A stretch of 23,947 nucleotides of DNA, from assembly GCA_051024685.1 (NCBI GenBank), contig JAZHPA010000044.1, positions 1 to 23,947 on the forward strand, read 5' to 3'. Below are positions 7,735 to 15,583 of this stretch, one piece after another; the first letter of the stretch is position 1; each line of letters begins with the position of its first letter. Made by a program: the position numbers and the translations under genes. This stretch comes from UBA12545 sp051024685. Lineage in GTDB: Bacteria > Bacillota > DSM-521 > Neomoorellales > Neomoorellaceae. Under the pieces are notes generated by a model, which was given only the letters and a program-made list of their open reading frames with translations, did not search any database and was not told where the DNA came from.

Positions 7735-8103
7735 ATGATTAAGAAGCCTACTCGCAAAGAAATAAGGGCGCGCAAGCATTTGCGCGTGCGCAAGAAAATA
7801 TTCGGTACACCTGAGCGGCCGCGTCTTTCGGTCTACAGGAGCCTGCGCCACATTTATGCCCAGATAATCGACGACGTGGGGGGCCGTACTCTGGTGGCAG
7901 CCTCTACCCTGGATCCGTCACTGAGGAACGCACTGCCCTATACGGGAAACAAGGAAGCGGCCTTTAAAGTAGGAGAGCTATTGGCTAAAAAAGCTCTGGA
8001 ACGGGGCATCAAGAAAGTGGTCTTTGACCGCGGCGGCAACATCTACCATGGACGCATTGCTGCTCTGGCCGAAGGCGCTCGGGCCGGCGGGTTAGAATTT
8101 TAA
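7735..8103 (+). CDS. rplR: 50S ribosomal protein L18
   Basis: The 122-residue product has a basic N-terminus (KEIRARKHLRVRKKIFGTPE) followed by RPRLSVYRSLRHIYAQIIDD, and ends RIAALAEGARAGGLEF; all are characteristic of L18. L18 binds 5S rRNA with L5 in the central protuberance. The ATG follows a TAGGGGGTAAAGG site. The gene occupies its expected place between rplF and rpsE. Confidence 0.98.
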   Translation: MIKKPTRKEIRARKHLRVRKKIFGTPERPRLSVYRSLRHIYAQIIDDVGGRTLVAASTLDPSLRNALPYTGNKEAAFKVGELLAKKALERGIKKVVFDRGGNIYHGRIAALAEGARAGGLEF

Positions 8104-8127
8104 CCGGGATAGATAAGGAGGAACGGG

Positions 8128-8634
8128 ATGGCGCGGACTCGCATGGAAAACAGGGAATCCAACCTGACGGAGAAAGTGGTACATGTACGACGCGTGGCCA
8201 AGGTAGTCAAGGGCGGCCGCCGCTTCAACTTTTCCGCCCTGGTAGTGGTAGGGGACGGACAGGGACGTGTAGGCGTGGGCCTGGGCAAGGCAGGGGAGGT
8301 GCCGGACGCCATTCGTAAAGGGGTGGACAGCGCCAAAAAGAACCTCATGGAAGTGCCCATGGTAGGGACCACCATTCCCCATGAGGTTGTAGGTCATTTT
8401 GGGGCCAGCAAAGTGCTTCTAAAGCCGGCCGGTCCCGGTACAGGCGTTATCGCCGGTGGCCCGGTCCGGGCCGTAATGGAAGCGGCGGGTGTGCGGGACA
8501 TCCTCACCAAATCCCTGGGGTCCAACAACCCTATCAATGTGGTGTATGCGACCATGGAGGGCCTCAAAACCCTTAAGCGGGCGGAAGATGTGGCGCGGCT
8601 GCGCGGTAAAACGGTGAAGGAGCTCATCGGATAA
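8128..8634 (+). CDS. rpsE: 30S ribosomal protein S5
   Basis: The 168-residue product has the N-terminal double-stranded RNA-binding-like domain (about residues 12-78), with VAKVVKGGRRFNFSALVVVG and the glycine-rich GKAGEVPDAIRKG. The C-terminal domain contains the conserved IAGGPVRAVMEAAGVRDILT. S5 helps form the mRNA entry channel and affects decoding accuracy. The ATG follows a strong AAGGAGGAACG site. Confidence 0.98.
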   Translation: MARTRMENRESNLTEKVVHVRRVAKVVKGGRRFNFSALVVVGDGQGRVGVGLGKAGEVPDAIRKGVDSAKKNLMEVPMVGTTIPHEVVGHFGASKVLLKPAGPGTGVIAGGPVRAVMEAAGVRDILTKSLGSNNPINVVYATMEGLKTLKRAEDVARLRGKTVKELIG

Positions 8635-8704
8635 AGCCTTCAAGGCTGCCAGCAGGTGAGACGCGATGGAAAAGTAAACCCTCGCAGCAAGTGAGGTGGT
8701 AAGG

Positions 8705-8887
8705 TTGGGTAAGCTTAAAATAACCTTGAAGCGCAGCCTTATCGGACGGCCGCCCCAAGTGCGCCGGACGGCCGAGGCCCTGGGGCTGCGGAAAATAGGG
8801 CAGCAAGTCATTCAACCCGACAATCCCGCGGTGCGGGGCCAGGTCAGGAAGCTGGCCTATATGCTGCAGGTAGAAGAGCTCGAATAG
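8705..8887 (+). CDS. rpmD: 50S ribosomal protein L30
   Basis: The 60-residue product matches the short bacterial L30: it starts MGKLKITLKRSLIGRPPQVR and contains RTAEALGLRKIGQ. I chose TTG 8705, which is correctly spaced from GTGAGGTGGT at 8691-8700. The in-frame GTG at 8696 lies inside that site. The 70-base gap after rpsE holds no other gene that I can see. Confidence 0.95.
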   Translation: MGKLKITLKRSLIGRPPQVRRTAEALGLRKIGQQVIQPDNPAVRGQVRKLAYMLQVEELE

Positions 8888-8895
8888 GAGGTGAG
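8886..8895 (+). promoter_or_regulatory. Ribosome-binding site deciding the rplO start
   Basis: AGGAGGTGAG is nearly complementary to the 16S rRNA 3' end. It contains the GTG at 8891, so that codon cannot be the start. The next in-frame GTG, 8900, has ideal spacing and gives the family N-terminus MHLHELRPAPG. Confidence 0.8.
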
Positions 8896-8899
8896 GCAA

Positions 8900-9340
8900 G
8901 TGCATTTGCATGAGCTGCGTCCGGCCCCCGGTGCGCGCCGCCCGGCTACCCGCGTCGGACGAGGAACCGGTTCGGGGTTGGGCAAGACGGCCGGCAGGGG
9001 GCACAAGGGGCAGAAGGCCCGGGCCGGTGGCGGGGTTCGTCCTGGCTTTGAGGGCGGACAGATGCCCCTCAGCCGGAGGATACCAAAGCGCGGGTTTACC
9101 AATATTTTCAAGCGCCAGCTGGCCGTGGTTAATGTTGGGGACTTGGACAGATTTGATAGCGGAACCGTCGTAACCCCGGAACTCCTGCGGGAAGCCGGAA
9201 TGATTAAAAAAGGGCGCGATGGGGTGAAGGTCTTAGGGGACGGAGAGATTACCAAGCCCTTGGTCGTCAAAGCCCAAGCGGCGAGCCGCCAGGCCATTGC
9301 TAAAATTGAGGCCGCGGGCGGCAGAGTCGAGGTGATATAG
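8900..9340 (+). CDS. rplO: 50S ribosomal protein L15
   Basis: The 146-residue product begins MHLHELRPAPGARR and has the glycine- and arginine-rich rRNA-binding segment RVGRGTGSGLGKTAGRGHKG. L15 acts late in 50S assembly. The start is GTG 8900, eight bases after AGGAGG at 8886-8891. The earlier in-frame GTG at 8891 overlaps this site. The TAG stop abuts the GTG start of secY, so the two are probably translationally coupled. Confidence 0.96.
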   Translation: MHLHELRPAPGARRPATRVGRGTGSGLGKTAGRGHKGQKARAGGGVRPGFEGGQMPLSRRIPKRGFTNIFKRQLAVVNVGDLDRFDSGTVVTPELLREAGMIKKGRDGVKVLGDGEITKPLVVKAQAASRQAIAKIEAAGGRVEVI

Positions 9341-10603
9341 GTGCTGGGTACCCTGGAAAAGGCCTGGAAACTTGAGGACCTGCGCAAAAGGATAATCTTC
9401 ACCCTTCTCATGTTCCTGGTTTTCCGCCTGGGAGCCCATATCCCGGTACCCGGCATCAACGCCGAAATGTTGAAGGAGCTGCTGGACACGGGGCTCATCT
9501 TTGGTTTTTTTGATATTATCTCGGGCGGTGCCTTCAAGCGGTTTACGGTCCTGGCCATGGGTATTATGCCCTATATCAATGCCTCCATTATTATGCAGCT
9601 ACTGACGGTGGTCATACCTTCCCTGGAGAAGCTGGCGAAGGAAGGCCTCGACGGACGCAAGAAGATCATCCAGTACACCCGCTATGGTACCGTGGTCCTC
9701 AGTATTCTCCAGGCCGTAGGGATGTCCGTTCTGCTCGCCCGCCAGGGAGCTTATGTTACGCCAGGATTCTCCAACCATGTGGTGACGGTCATCAGCCTTA
9801 CGGCAGGTACCGTGTTTCTTATGTGGCTGGGAGAGCTGATTACCGAAAAGGGCATCGGCAACGGTATCTCCCTTATCATTTTTGCGGGTATTGTCTCGCG
9901 GCTACCGGCGGGGGCGGTGACCATCTACCAGTACATCACCAGTGGGACGGCCGGCATTTTTTCCGTCGCCCTCTTTGCGGTGATTGCCGTAGTAGTCATT
10001 GCGGCGGTGGTAGCCATGCAGGAGGGGCAGCGGCGTATCCCCGTACAGTACACCAAGAGGGTGGTAGGCCGCCGGGTTTACGGGGGACAGAGCACGCATA
10101 TCCCCCTGCGGGTGAACCAGGCGGGGGTTATCCCGGTGATTTTTGCCATGTCAATCCTGTTTTTTCCCCATACTCTGGCATCCTGGTTCCCCCACAACCG
10201 GTTTGCCCAGACTATAACGGGCATATTTGACCCCGGGTCGGCGGTCTACATGAGCCTTTATGCCCTGCTCATTATCTTTTTCACTTATTTCTACACCGCC
10301 GTCACCTTTAACCCTCAGGATGTGGCCGACAATATTAAGAAGTACGGCGGCTTTATTCCCGGCTTGAGGCCGGGCCGTCCTACCGCGGAATATATCGAGC
10401 GCATCCTGGCGCGAATTACCCTGGCCGGAGCCGTATTTCTGGCCTTCATAGCCCTTTTGCCGAACTTCGTTATGGCGATTACGGGCATCAATATTTATTT
10501 TGGAGGCACCTCCCTCCTCATTGTGGTCGGCGTAGCCCTGGAAACCATGAAACAACTGGAATCCCATCTCTTGCTCCGCCACTATCAAGGGTTTATAAAA
10601 TAA
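9341..10603 (+). CDS. secY: Protein translocase subunit SecY
   Basis: The 420-residue product is the channel-forming subunit of the Sec translocon, with about ten hydrophobic segments. Diagnostic pieces are RLGAHIPVPGINAE near the N-terminus, the second-helix region FTVLAMGIMPYINASIIMQL, EGQRRIPVQYTKRVVGRR, and GFIPGLRPGRPTAEYI. The start is GTG 9341, directly after the rplO stop, with its GAGGTGAT site inside rplO. This is the usual place of secY, at the end of the spc block and before adk. Confidence 0.98.
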   Translation: MLGTLEKAWKLEDLRKRIIFTLLMFLVFRLGAHIPVPGINAEMLKELLDTGLIFGFFDIISGGAFKRFTVLAMGIMPYINASIIMQLLTVVIPSLEKLAKEGLDGRKKIIQYTRYGTVVLSILQAVGMSVLLARQGAYVTPGFSNHVVTVISLTAGTVFLMWLGELITEKGIGNGISLIIFAGIVSRLPAGAVTIYQYITSGTAGIFSVALFAVIAVVVIAAVVAMQEGQRRIPVQYTKRVVGRRVYGGQSTHIPLRVNQAGVIPVIFAMSILFFPHTLASWFPHNRFAQTITGIFDPGSAVYMSLYALLIIFFTYFYTAVTFNPQDVADNIKKYGGFIPGLRPGRPTAEYIERILARITLAGAVFLAFIALLPNFVMAITGINIYFGGTSLLIVVGVALETMKQLESHLLLRHYQGFIK

Positions 10604-10621
10604 TAGGCAGGAGGTAGTCGC

Positions 10622-11275
10622 ATGCGTCTGGTATTGTTGGGGCCTCCAGGGGCAGGGAAAGGAACGCAAGCCCAAGAGATTAGTCGACGCCTGGATATAC
10701 CCCATATCTCTACCGGAGATATGCTCCGTGTTGCCATTAGGAGCGGTAATGAGGTGGGGCGCAAGGCCAAGGAATACCTGGAAGCCGGGAGGCTGGTCCC
10801 CGACGAAGTGGTAATCGAGCTGGTAAAAGACCGCCTGAGCCGGAGGGACTGCGAAGGGGGATTCATCCTGGACGGTTTCCCGCGGACGGTGAAGCAGGCC
10901 ACGGCGCTGGACGAGTGGCTGGAGGAAAACGGACTACGGTTGGATGCCGTCTTGGACATCGAGGTTCCCCGGGACACACTGCTGGAGCGCATTACAGGAC
11001 GCAGGGTCTGCCTTTACTGCGGGACCACCTACCATACCGTATACAATCCGCCCCGGGTTCCCGAACGTTGCGACGAGTGCGGCCAAGAGCTCACCCAGCG
11101 CCTGGACGACAAGGAGTTTGCCGTGAGGGAACGGCTGGCCGCTTATGATAAACAGGCCGCGCCCCTAAAGGAGTATTACCGTAGCCGCGGCATACTTTGC
11201 GAAATCGATGGCGCCCAGGCAATCGAGAAGGTGGGACGGGAAATCGGGAAGGCTCTGGGAAGAGACTGGCCATGA
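10622..11275 (+). CDS. adk: Adenylate kinase, zinc-LID type
   Basis: The 217-residue product interconverts ATP plus AMP and two ADP in the cytoplasm. The P-loop GPPGAGKGT is at residues 7-15, the AMP-binding DGFPRT at 84-89, and the LID domain carries four cysteines (C130, C133, C150, C153) expected to hold zinc. This long-LID form is common in Gram-positive bacteria. The ATG follows GGCAGGAGGTAG. The end overlaps map by four bases (ATGA). Confidence 0.98.
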   Translation: MRLVLLGPPGAGKGTQAQEISRRLDIPHISTGDMLRVAIRSGNEVGRKAKEYLEAGRLVPDEVVIELVKDRLSRRDCEGGFILDGFPRTVKQATALDEWLEENGLRLDAVLDIEVPRDTLLERITGRRVCLYCGTTYHTVYNPPRVPERCDECGQELTQRLDDKEFAVRERLAAYDKQAAPLKEYYRSRGILCEIDGAQAIEKVGREIGKALGRDWP

Positions 11276-12018
11276 TCGTTCTGAAGGGGCGAAGGGAAAT
11301 TGAGTTCATGCGCCAGGCGGGCCGGGTAGTAGCCGAGGCCCTGGCTGCCCTGGAGCGTCGTATTGCCCCGGGGGTCACCACCCTGGAGCTAAACCGCCTG
11401 GCCGAGGAGGTCCTAGAACGCAGAGGAGCCGTTCCCGCCTTTAAGGGGTACCGAGGATTTCCGGCCAGTATCTGCACCTCTGTCAACGAAGAAGTGGTGC
11501 ACGGGATACCGGGTTTAAAAAAACTGGCAGAGGGGGATATTATTAGTATTGACATTGGGGCGGTAATAAATGGTTATTGCGGCGACGCAGCGGCTACCTT
11601 TCCCGTAGGAGATATTGACGAAGAAAAACGGCGCCTGCTGGAGGTAACCCGTGAAGCTCTATGGAAGGGCATCCGGTGCGCCATTGTGGGTAACCGGCTG
11701 TCAGATATATCCCATGCCATACAGTCCCATGTAGAGAAAGAGGGTTTCTCGGTGGTGAGGGATTATGTGGGCCATGGGATAGGCCGGCAGATGCACGAGG
11801 AGCCGCAGGTGCCCAACTTTGGCAGCCCAGGCCGGGGACCTCGCTTGCGTCCGGGCATGACCCTGGCCATCGAGCCCATGGTTAACGCCGGCAGCTATCA
11901 GGTAATGACCCGGGAGGATGGCTGGACAGTGGTTACGGCGGACGGGCGTCCATCCGCCCACTTTGAACACACGGTGGCCATTACCGATAACGGTCCCGAG
12001 GTCCTTACCCTCCTCTAG
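11272..12018 (+). CDS. map: Type I methionine aminopeptidase
   Basis: The 248-residue product removes the initiator methionine from nascent proteins. All five metal ligands of the family can be placed: D94, D105, H168, E201 and E232. The substrate-contacting H77 is in the VVHGIP motif. There is no N-terminal zinc-finger extension, as expected for a bacterial type Ia enzyme. ATG 11272 overlaps the adk stop and gives the standard N-terminus MIVLKGRREIEFMRQAG, whereas upstream in-frame codons lie inside adk. Confidence 0.98.
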   Translation: MIVLKGRREIEFMRQAGRVVAEALAALERRIAPGVTTLELNRLAEEVLERRGAVPAFKGYRGFPASICTSVNEEVVHGIPGLKKLAEGDIISIDIGAVINGYCGDAAATFPVGDIDEEKRRLLEVTREALWKGIRCAIVGNRLSDISHAIQSHVEKEGFSVVRDYVGHGIGRQMHEEPQVPNFGSPGRGPRLRPGMTLAIEPMVNAGSYQVMTREDGWTVVTADGRPSAHFEHTVAITDNGPEVLTLL

Positions 12019-12093
12019 GTTGCCCGGGGAAGGGGCGCGGGCCGCACCCCGGCCGCAGGGCCGATCAGTCGCGGGGACAAGGGAGGGGGAGCG

Positions 12094-12387
12094 GTGTCAT
12101 CAGGGCCGCCCATAGGGCCTAACCTGCAGGTCGGACAGCTAGTCTACTCTCAAGCCGGGCGGGATCGGGGACGGCCGTTTCTGGTCTGGGAGATAATCTC
12201 GCCCCGGCGCGTCGCTCTGGTAGACGGCAAGCTTCGCCGTGTGGCCAAACCCAAGATTAAAAATACTCTGCACGTGCAGGCGGCCAATCGCCGAGCGGAG
12301 GAGATTGCCGTCAAGCGGCAAAGGGGAGAAGCGGTTACGGATGCGGAAGTGCGGCGAGCTATTGCCCGGCTTTTAGGAGAGGAGTAA
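12094..12387 (+). CDS. KOW-domain RNA-binding protein, L14e-like
   Basis: The 97-residue product has a KOW-like N-terminal half. LQVGQLVYSQAGRDRGRPFL is followed by WEIISPRRVALVDGKLRRVA, resembling the small L14e/L6e/L27e-like proteins found between map and infA in many clostridia. The second half is basic and helical, ending RRAIARLLGEE. A ribosome-associated or RNA-binding role is inferred from fold and neighbours; the function is not established. The start is GTG 12094 after GGGAGGGGGA. The 75 bases before it show nothing else. Confidence 0.85.
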   Translation: MSSGPPIGPNLQVGQLVYSQAGRDRGRPFLVWEIISPRRVALVDGKLRRVAKPKIKNTLHVQAANRRAEEIAVKRQRGEAVTDAEVRRAIARLLGEE

Positions 12388-12396
12388 CCTGTAACA

Positions 12397-12404
12397 AAGG
12401 AGGG
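12397..12404 (+). promoter_or_regulatory. Ribosome-binding site deciding the infA start
   Basis: AAGGAGGG lies nine bases before TTG 12414 but touches the in-frame ATG at 12405. The spacing, and the exact 72-residue length of IF-1, favour the TTG over the ATG. Confidence 0.75.
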
Positions 12405-12413
12405 ATGTGTTGT

Positions 12414-12632
12414 TTGGCCAAAGACGATGTAATCGAAGTGGAAGGGACCGTGGTGGAATCCCTGCCCAACGCCATGTTCCGGGTGGAGCTAGTTAACGGG
12501 CACAAGGTCCTGGCCCACGTGTCGGGTAAGATACGCATGAACTTTATCCGCATTCTCCCGGGGGATAGGGTCATGGTAGAGCTGTCTCCTTATGATTTGA
12601 CCCGGGGTCGGATCGTATACCGTTACAGGTAA
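12414..12632 (+). CDS. infA: Translation initiation factor IF-1
   Basis: The 72-residue product has the exact usual length of IF-1 and the S1-like OB fold: it starts MAKDDVIEVEGTVVESLPNA and ends LTRGRIVYRYR. IF-1 binds the 30S A site during initiation. The start is TTG 12414. An in-frame ATG at 12405 would add MCC but has no room for a ribosome-binding site. Neighbours rpmJ and rpsM follow in the standard order. Confidence 0.97.
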   Translation: MAKDDVIEVEGTVVESLPNAMFRVELVNGHKVLAHVSGKIRMNFIRILPGDRVMVELSPYDLTRGRIVYRYR

Positions 12633-12657
12633 AAGGTCATAAGAGAGGTGCCTGAAG

Positions 12658-12771
12658 TTGAAAGTCAAACCATCGGTCAAAGTCATATGTGAAAAGTGTA
12701 AGATCATCAAGCGCAAGGGTAGAGTAATGGTTTTGTGTGAGAATCCTAAGCATAAGCAGAGACAAGGCTAA
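12658..12771 (+). CDS. rpmJ: 50S ribosomal protein L36
   Basis: This 37-codon gene encodes a complete L36, MKVKPSVKVICEKCK through to ENPKHKQRQG. C11, C14, C27 and H32 form the family zinc site, so this is the zinc-binding form. The start is TTG 12658 after GAGAGGTG. It lies between infA and rpsM, its standard place. It is short enough to be missed by simple ORF searches. Confidence 0.97.
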   Translation: MKVKPSVKVICEKCKIIKRKGRVMVLCENPKHKQRQG

Positions 12772-12797
12772 CCAGGGAAGCGGGGTGCAGTTGACAA

Positions 12798-13169
12798 ATG
12801 GCACGTATTGCGGGGGTAGACCTGCCGCGGGACAAGCGGGTGGAAGTGGCCCTCACCTATATCTACGGTATTGGACGTAGCAGGGCCAAGGAGATCTTGG
12901 CCGGAACCGGAGTGAACCCGGATACGAGGGTGAAAGATCTTACCGAAGATGAAGTTGCTCGCCTGCGCGACTTTATTGATAAGAATTATACCGTAGAAGG
13001 CGACCTGCGCCGGGAGGTAGCCCTGAACATTAAACGGCTGATGGAGATCGGGTGCTACCGGGGTTTGAGACATCGGCGAGGCCTGCCGGTGAGAGGACAG
13101 CGCACCAGGACCAACGCCCGCACGCGCAAAGGTCCCCGGAAGACCGTAGGGGTGCGGCGTAAGAAATAA
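12798..13169 (+). CDS. rpsM: 30S ribosomal protein S13
   Basis: The 123-residue product begins MARIAGVDLPRDKRVEVALT and contains the helix-hairpin-helix segment YIYGIGRSRAKEIL. The C-terminal RTRTNARTRKGPRKTVGVR reaches toward the P-site tRNA. S13 sits in the 30S head and forms bridges to the 50S subunit. The ribosome-binding site is weak (GCGGGGTG, 10-11 bases upstream), unlike most genes here. Confidence 0.98.
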   Translation: MARIAGVDLPRDKRVEVALTYIYGIGRSRAKEILAGTGVNPDTRVKDLTEDEVARLRDFIDKNYTVEGDLRREVALNIKRLMEIGCYRGLRHRRGLPVRGQRTRTNARTRKGPRKTVGVRRKK

Positions 13170-13205
13170 GGCTAAGGCTTGGGTAGTCCAGAGGAGGGGT
13201 TTTTC

Positions 13206-13595
13206 ATGCCGCGCAAAGGTACCCGTACCAAGCGGCGGGAACGCAAGCATATCGAAAGCGGCGTTGCTCATATCAAATCGACCTTTAACAATACCATAAT
13301 TACCATCACGGACAAAAACGGAAATACTGTGGCCTGGGCCAGTGCCGGAACAGCGGGCTTTAAGGGCACCCGGAAAAGCACGCCTTACGCGGCCCAATTG
13401 GCGGCGGAATCGGCGGCCAAGCAGGCCATGGAATTCGGCATGAAAGAAGTCGAATGTTATGTTAAAGGCCCGGGAGCCGGGAGGGAGGCGGCCATCCGGT
13501 CCCTGCAGGCGGCGGGGCTGGAGGTAAGTGCTATTAAAGACGTGACGCCCATTCCCCACAACGGCTGCCGTCCGCCTAAGCGCCGTAGAGTTTAG
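13206..13595 (+). CDS. rpsK: 30S ribosomal protein S11
   Basis: The 129-residue product starts MPRKGTRTKRRERKHIESG. It contains AHIKSTFNNTIITITDKNGN and ends ITPIPHNGCRPPKRRRV, typical for S11. S11 lines the platform near the E site and the Shine-Dalgarno helix. ATG 13206 is preceded by GAGGAGGGG. A longer in-frame extension to 13179 would put this site inside the coding region and is not family-like. Confidence 0.98.
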   Translation: MPRKGTRTKRRERKHIESGVAHIKSTFNNTIITITDKNGNTVAWASAGTAGFKGTRKSTPYAAQLAAESAAKQAMEFGMKEVECYVKGPGAGREAAIRSLQAAGLEVSAIKDVTPIPHNGCRPPKRRRV

Positions 13596-13613
13596 CAGGA
13601 GGTGGCATGACTT

Positions 13614-14240
13614 TTGGCCAGATATACAGGACCCGTATGTCGGCTTTGCCGGCGGGAAGGGATGAAACTTTATCTTAAAGGAGAACGTTGCTATACCGAC
13701 AAGTGCGCCATAGCCAGGCGGTCTTATGCTCCGGGCCAGCATGGCCAGGAACGACGCAAAATCTCGGAATACGGCATCCGCCTGCGGGAAAAGCAGAAGG
13801 CACGCCGCATTTACGGCGTTTTGGAGCGCCAGTTCCGGGGCTATTTTGAGCGCGCCGAGCGGGAGAAGGGGATCACCGGCGAAAACCTCCTTCGCCTGTT
13901 AGAACGGAGGCTGGATAATGTAGTCTATCGCCTGGGCTTTGCCGCGTCCCGCTCCGAGGCCCGCCAGCTGGTGCGCCACGGCCACTTCAGGGTGAACGGC
14001 CGCAAAGTAAACATTCCGTCCTACCTGGTGAGGCCGGGAGATGAGATTGAGGTTAGGGAAAAGAGCAAGGAATCCGTCAAGTTTAAGGAAATAGCCGCTC
14101 AGGCAGCCCACCGCACGCCGCCGGCGTGGCTGGAATCCGATGCGGCGAACCTTAAAGGACGGGTTCTGGCCCTGCCGACCCGCGACCAGATCGATGTCCC
14201 CATCCAGGAACACCTTATCGTGGAGCTTTATTCCAAGTAG
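13614..14240 (+). CDS. rpsD: 30S ribosomal protein S4, zinc form
   Basis: The 208-residue product begins MARYTGPVCRLCRREGMKLY, with four cysteines (C9, C12, C26, C31) forming the N-terminal zinc site. The S4 RNA-binding domain is at about residues 98-160, with RLDNVVYRLGFAASRSEARQ. S4 starts 16S assembly and lines the mRNA entry channel. The start is TTG 13614 after GCAGGAGGTGG. Finding rpsD in the alpha operon fits clostridia, since in Bacillus it lies elsewhere. Confidence 0.98.
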   Translation: MARYTGPVCRLCRREGMKLYLKGERCYTDKCAIARRSYAPGQHGQERRKISEYGIRLREKQKARRIYGVLERQFRGYFERAEREKGITGENLLRLLERRLDNVVYRLGFAASRSEARQLVRHGHFRVNGRKVNIPSYLVRPGDEIEVREKSKESVKFKEIAAQAAHRTPPAWLESDAANLKGRVLALPTRDQIDVPIQEHLIVELYSK

Positions 14241-14291
14241 GCCCTAAGGCGGGCCCGGCGGAGTAAAGCCTGCGAGGAGGAGGGGGTTTTT

Positions 14292-15233
14292 ATGCTGGAG
14301 ATTGAGCGCCCCAGGCTGGAATGCCTGGAGATGACGCCCAAGTTCGGCCGCTTCGTAATCGAGCCCCTGGAGAGGGGCTATGGCATAACCCTGGGCAACT
14401 CCCTGCGGAGGGTGCTCCTTTCTTCTCTGCCCGGAGCCGCGATTACCTCCGTTAAGATTGAGGGAGTGCTCCACGAGTACTCCACTGTTCCCGGGGTAGT
14501 GGAGGACACCACCGACATCATCCTCAATCTGAAGACCCTCGCCCTTAAGATTCACAGCGACGAGCCCCAGATCTTGCGTATAGAAGCAGAGGGAGAGAGG
14601 GAGGTTACCGCAGGAGACATCATTGCCGGCGCGGACGTAGAGATTTTAAACCCGGACCTGCACATCGCCACCCTAGAAAAGGGCGGCCGCCTTTTCATGG
14701 AAATGACCGCCCAGAGAGGCCGCGGTTATGTGCCGGCGGAGAGGAACAAAAAAGAAGAACAGGTCATCGGGGTCATCCCGGTAGATTCCCTCTTTTCACC
14801 CGTTCACAAGGTAAACTATATTGTAGAAAATACCCGGGTAGGGCAGGTCACCGACTACGACAAGCTGACCCTGGAAGTCTGGACTAACGGGAGCTTGGCG
14901 CCGGACGAGGCGGTCAGCACAGCCGCCAAGATCCTCATGGACTACTTCCGGCTTTTTCTGGGCCTGACCGACCGCGTCAGCCCTGAGGTAACCATGGTGG
15001 CCAAGGAAGAAGAGAAGAAAGACCGCCTGCTGGATATGACCATTGAAGAGCTGGACCTCTCCGTCCGGTCCTACAATTGCCTAAAGCGGGCCGGTATCAA
15101 TACGGTGGGCGAGCTCATCCAGCGCACTGAAGAGGATATGATGAAGGTACGCAACCTGGGCAAGAAATCTCTGGAAGAAGTCACGCAGAAGCTTGCGGAG
15201 CTGGGTCTCAGCCTTCGCAGCTCCGATGAATAG
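14292..15233 (+). CDS. rpoA: DNA-directed RNA polymerase subunit alpha
   Basis: The 313-residue product is full length. The N-terminal assembly domain (about 1-230) contains GRFVIEPLERGYGITLGNSL and TAQRGRGYVPA. A linker of charged residues precedes the C-terminal domain (about 245-313), with ELDLSVRSYNCLKRAGINTV and MMKVRNLGKKSLEEV, which binds UP elements and activators. ATG 14292 follows GAGGAGGAGGGGG. It lies between rpsD and rplQ as in other alpha operons. Confidence 0.98.
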   Translation: MLEIERPRLECLEMTPKFGRFVIEPLERGYGITLGNSLRRVLLSSLPGAAITSVKIEGVLHEYSTVPGVVEDTTDIILNLKTLALKIHSDEPQILRIEAEGEREVTAGDIIAGADVEILNPDLHIATLEKGGRLFMEMTAQRGRGYVPAERNKKEEQVIGVIPVDSLFSPVHKVNYIVENTRVGQVTDYDKLTLEVWTNGSLAPDEAVSTAAKILMDYFRLFLGLTDRVSPEVTMVAKEEEKKDRLLDMTIEELDLSVRSYNCLKRAGINTVGELIQRTEEDMMKVRNLGKKSLEEVTQKLAELGLSLRSSDE

Positions 15234-15244
15234 GGGGGAAGAAC

Positions 15245-15583
15245 ATGGGATACCGGAAGCTGGGGCGGCGGTCGGACCACCGCAACATGCTGCTGCGCAA
15301 TATCGTGACGTCCTTGTTACGGGAAGGCCGGCTGCAGACCACCGAGCCCCGGGGTAAGGAACTGAAGCGCATAGCAGATAAGATGATTACCCTGGCTAAG
15401 CGGGGCGATCTGCACGCCCGGCGCCAGGCCCTGGCCTATCTTATGGATGAAGATGTAGTGACCAAGCTTTTTAAGGAGATTGGGCCCCGGTATGCCGACC
15501 GCCAGGGCGGCTACACCCGGGTGGTCAAGGTGGGCTACCGCCGCGGCGACGGCGCACCCCTGGTGCTGGTAGAGCTGGTATAA
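15245..15583 (+). CDS. rplQ: 50S ribosomal protein L17
   Basis: The 112-residue product begins MGYRKLGRRSDHRNMLLRNI and ends YRRGDGAPLVLVELV, the typical length and ends of Gram-positive L17. L17 sits near the tunnel exit. The ATG follows TAGGGGGGAAGA. It is the last gene of the alpha operon proper, but its TAA directly abuts the ATG of ecfA1, so transcription and translation probably continue into the transporter genes. Confidence 0.98.
   Translation: MGYRKLGRRSDHRNMLLRNIVTSLLREGRLQTTEPRGKELKRIADKMITLAKRGDLHARRQALAYLMDEDVVTKLFKEIGPRYADRQGGYTRVVKVGYRRGDGAPLVLVELV

Noticed and set aside
8857..9558. 233-codon open frame on the - strand opposite rplO and the start of secY
   Set aside because: It is a shadow of the GC-rich codons of rplO and secY, with no family features.
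12019..12093. Gene or control element in the GC-rich gap between map and the KOW gene
   Set aside because: I see only GC-rich sequence with weak self-complementarity and the ribosome-binding site of the next gene.
12768..13742. 324-codon open frame on the - strand opposite rpsM and rpsK
   Set aside because: It is antisense to two certain ribosomal genes and their codon pattern explains it; the protein resembles no family.
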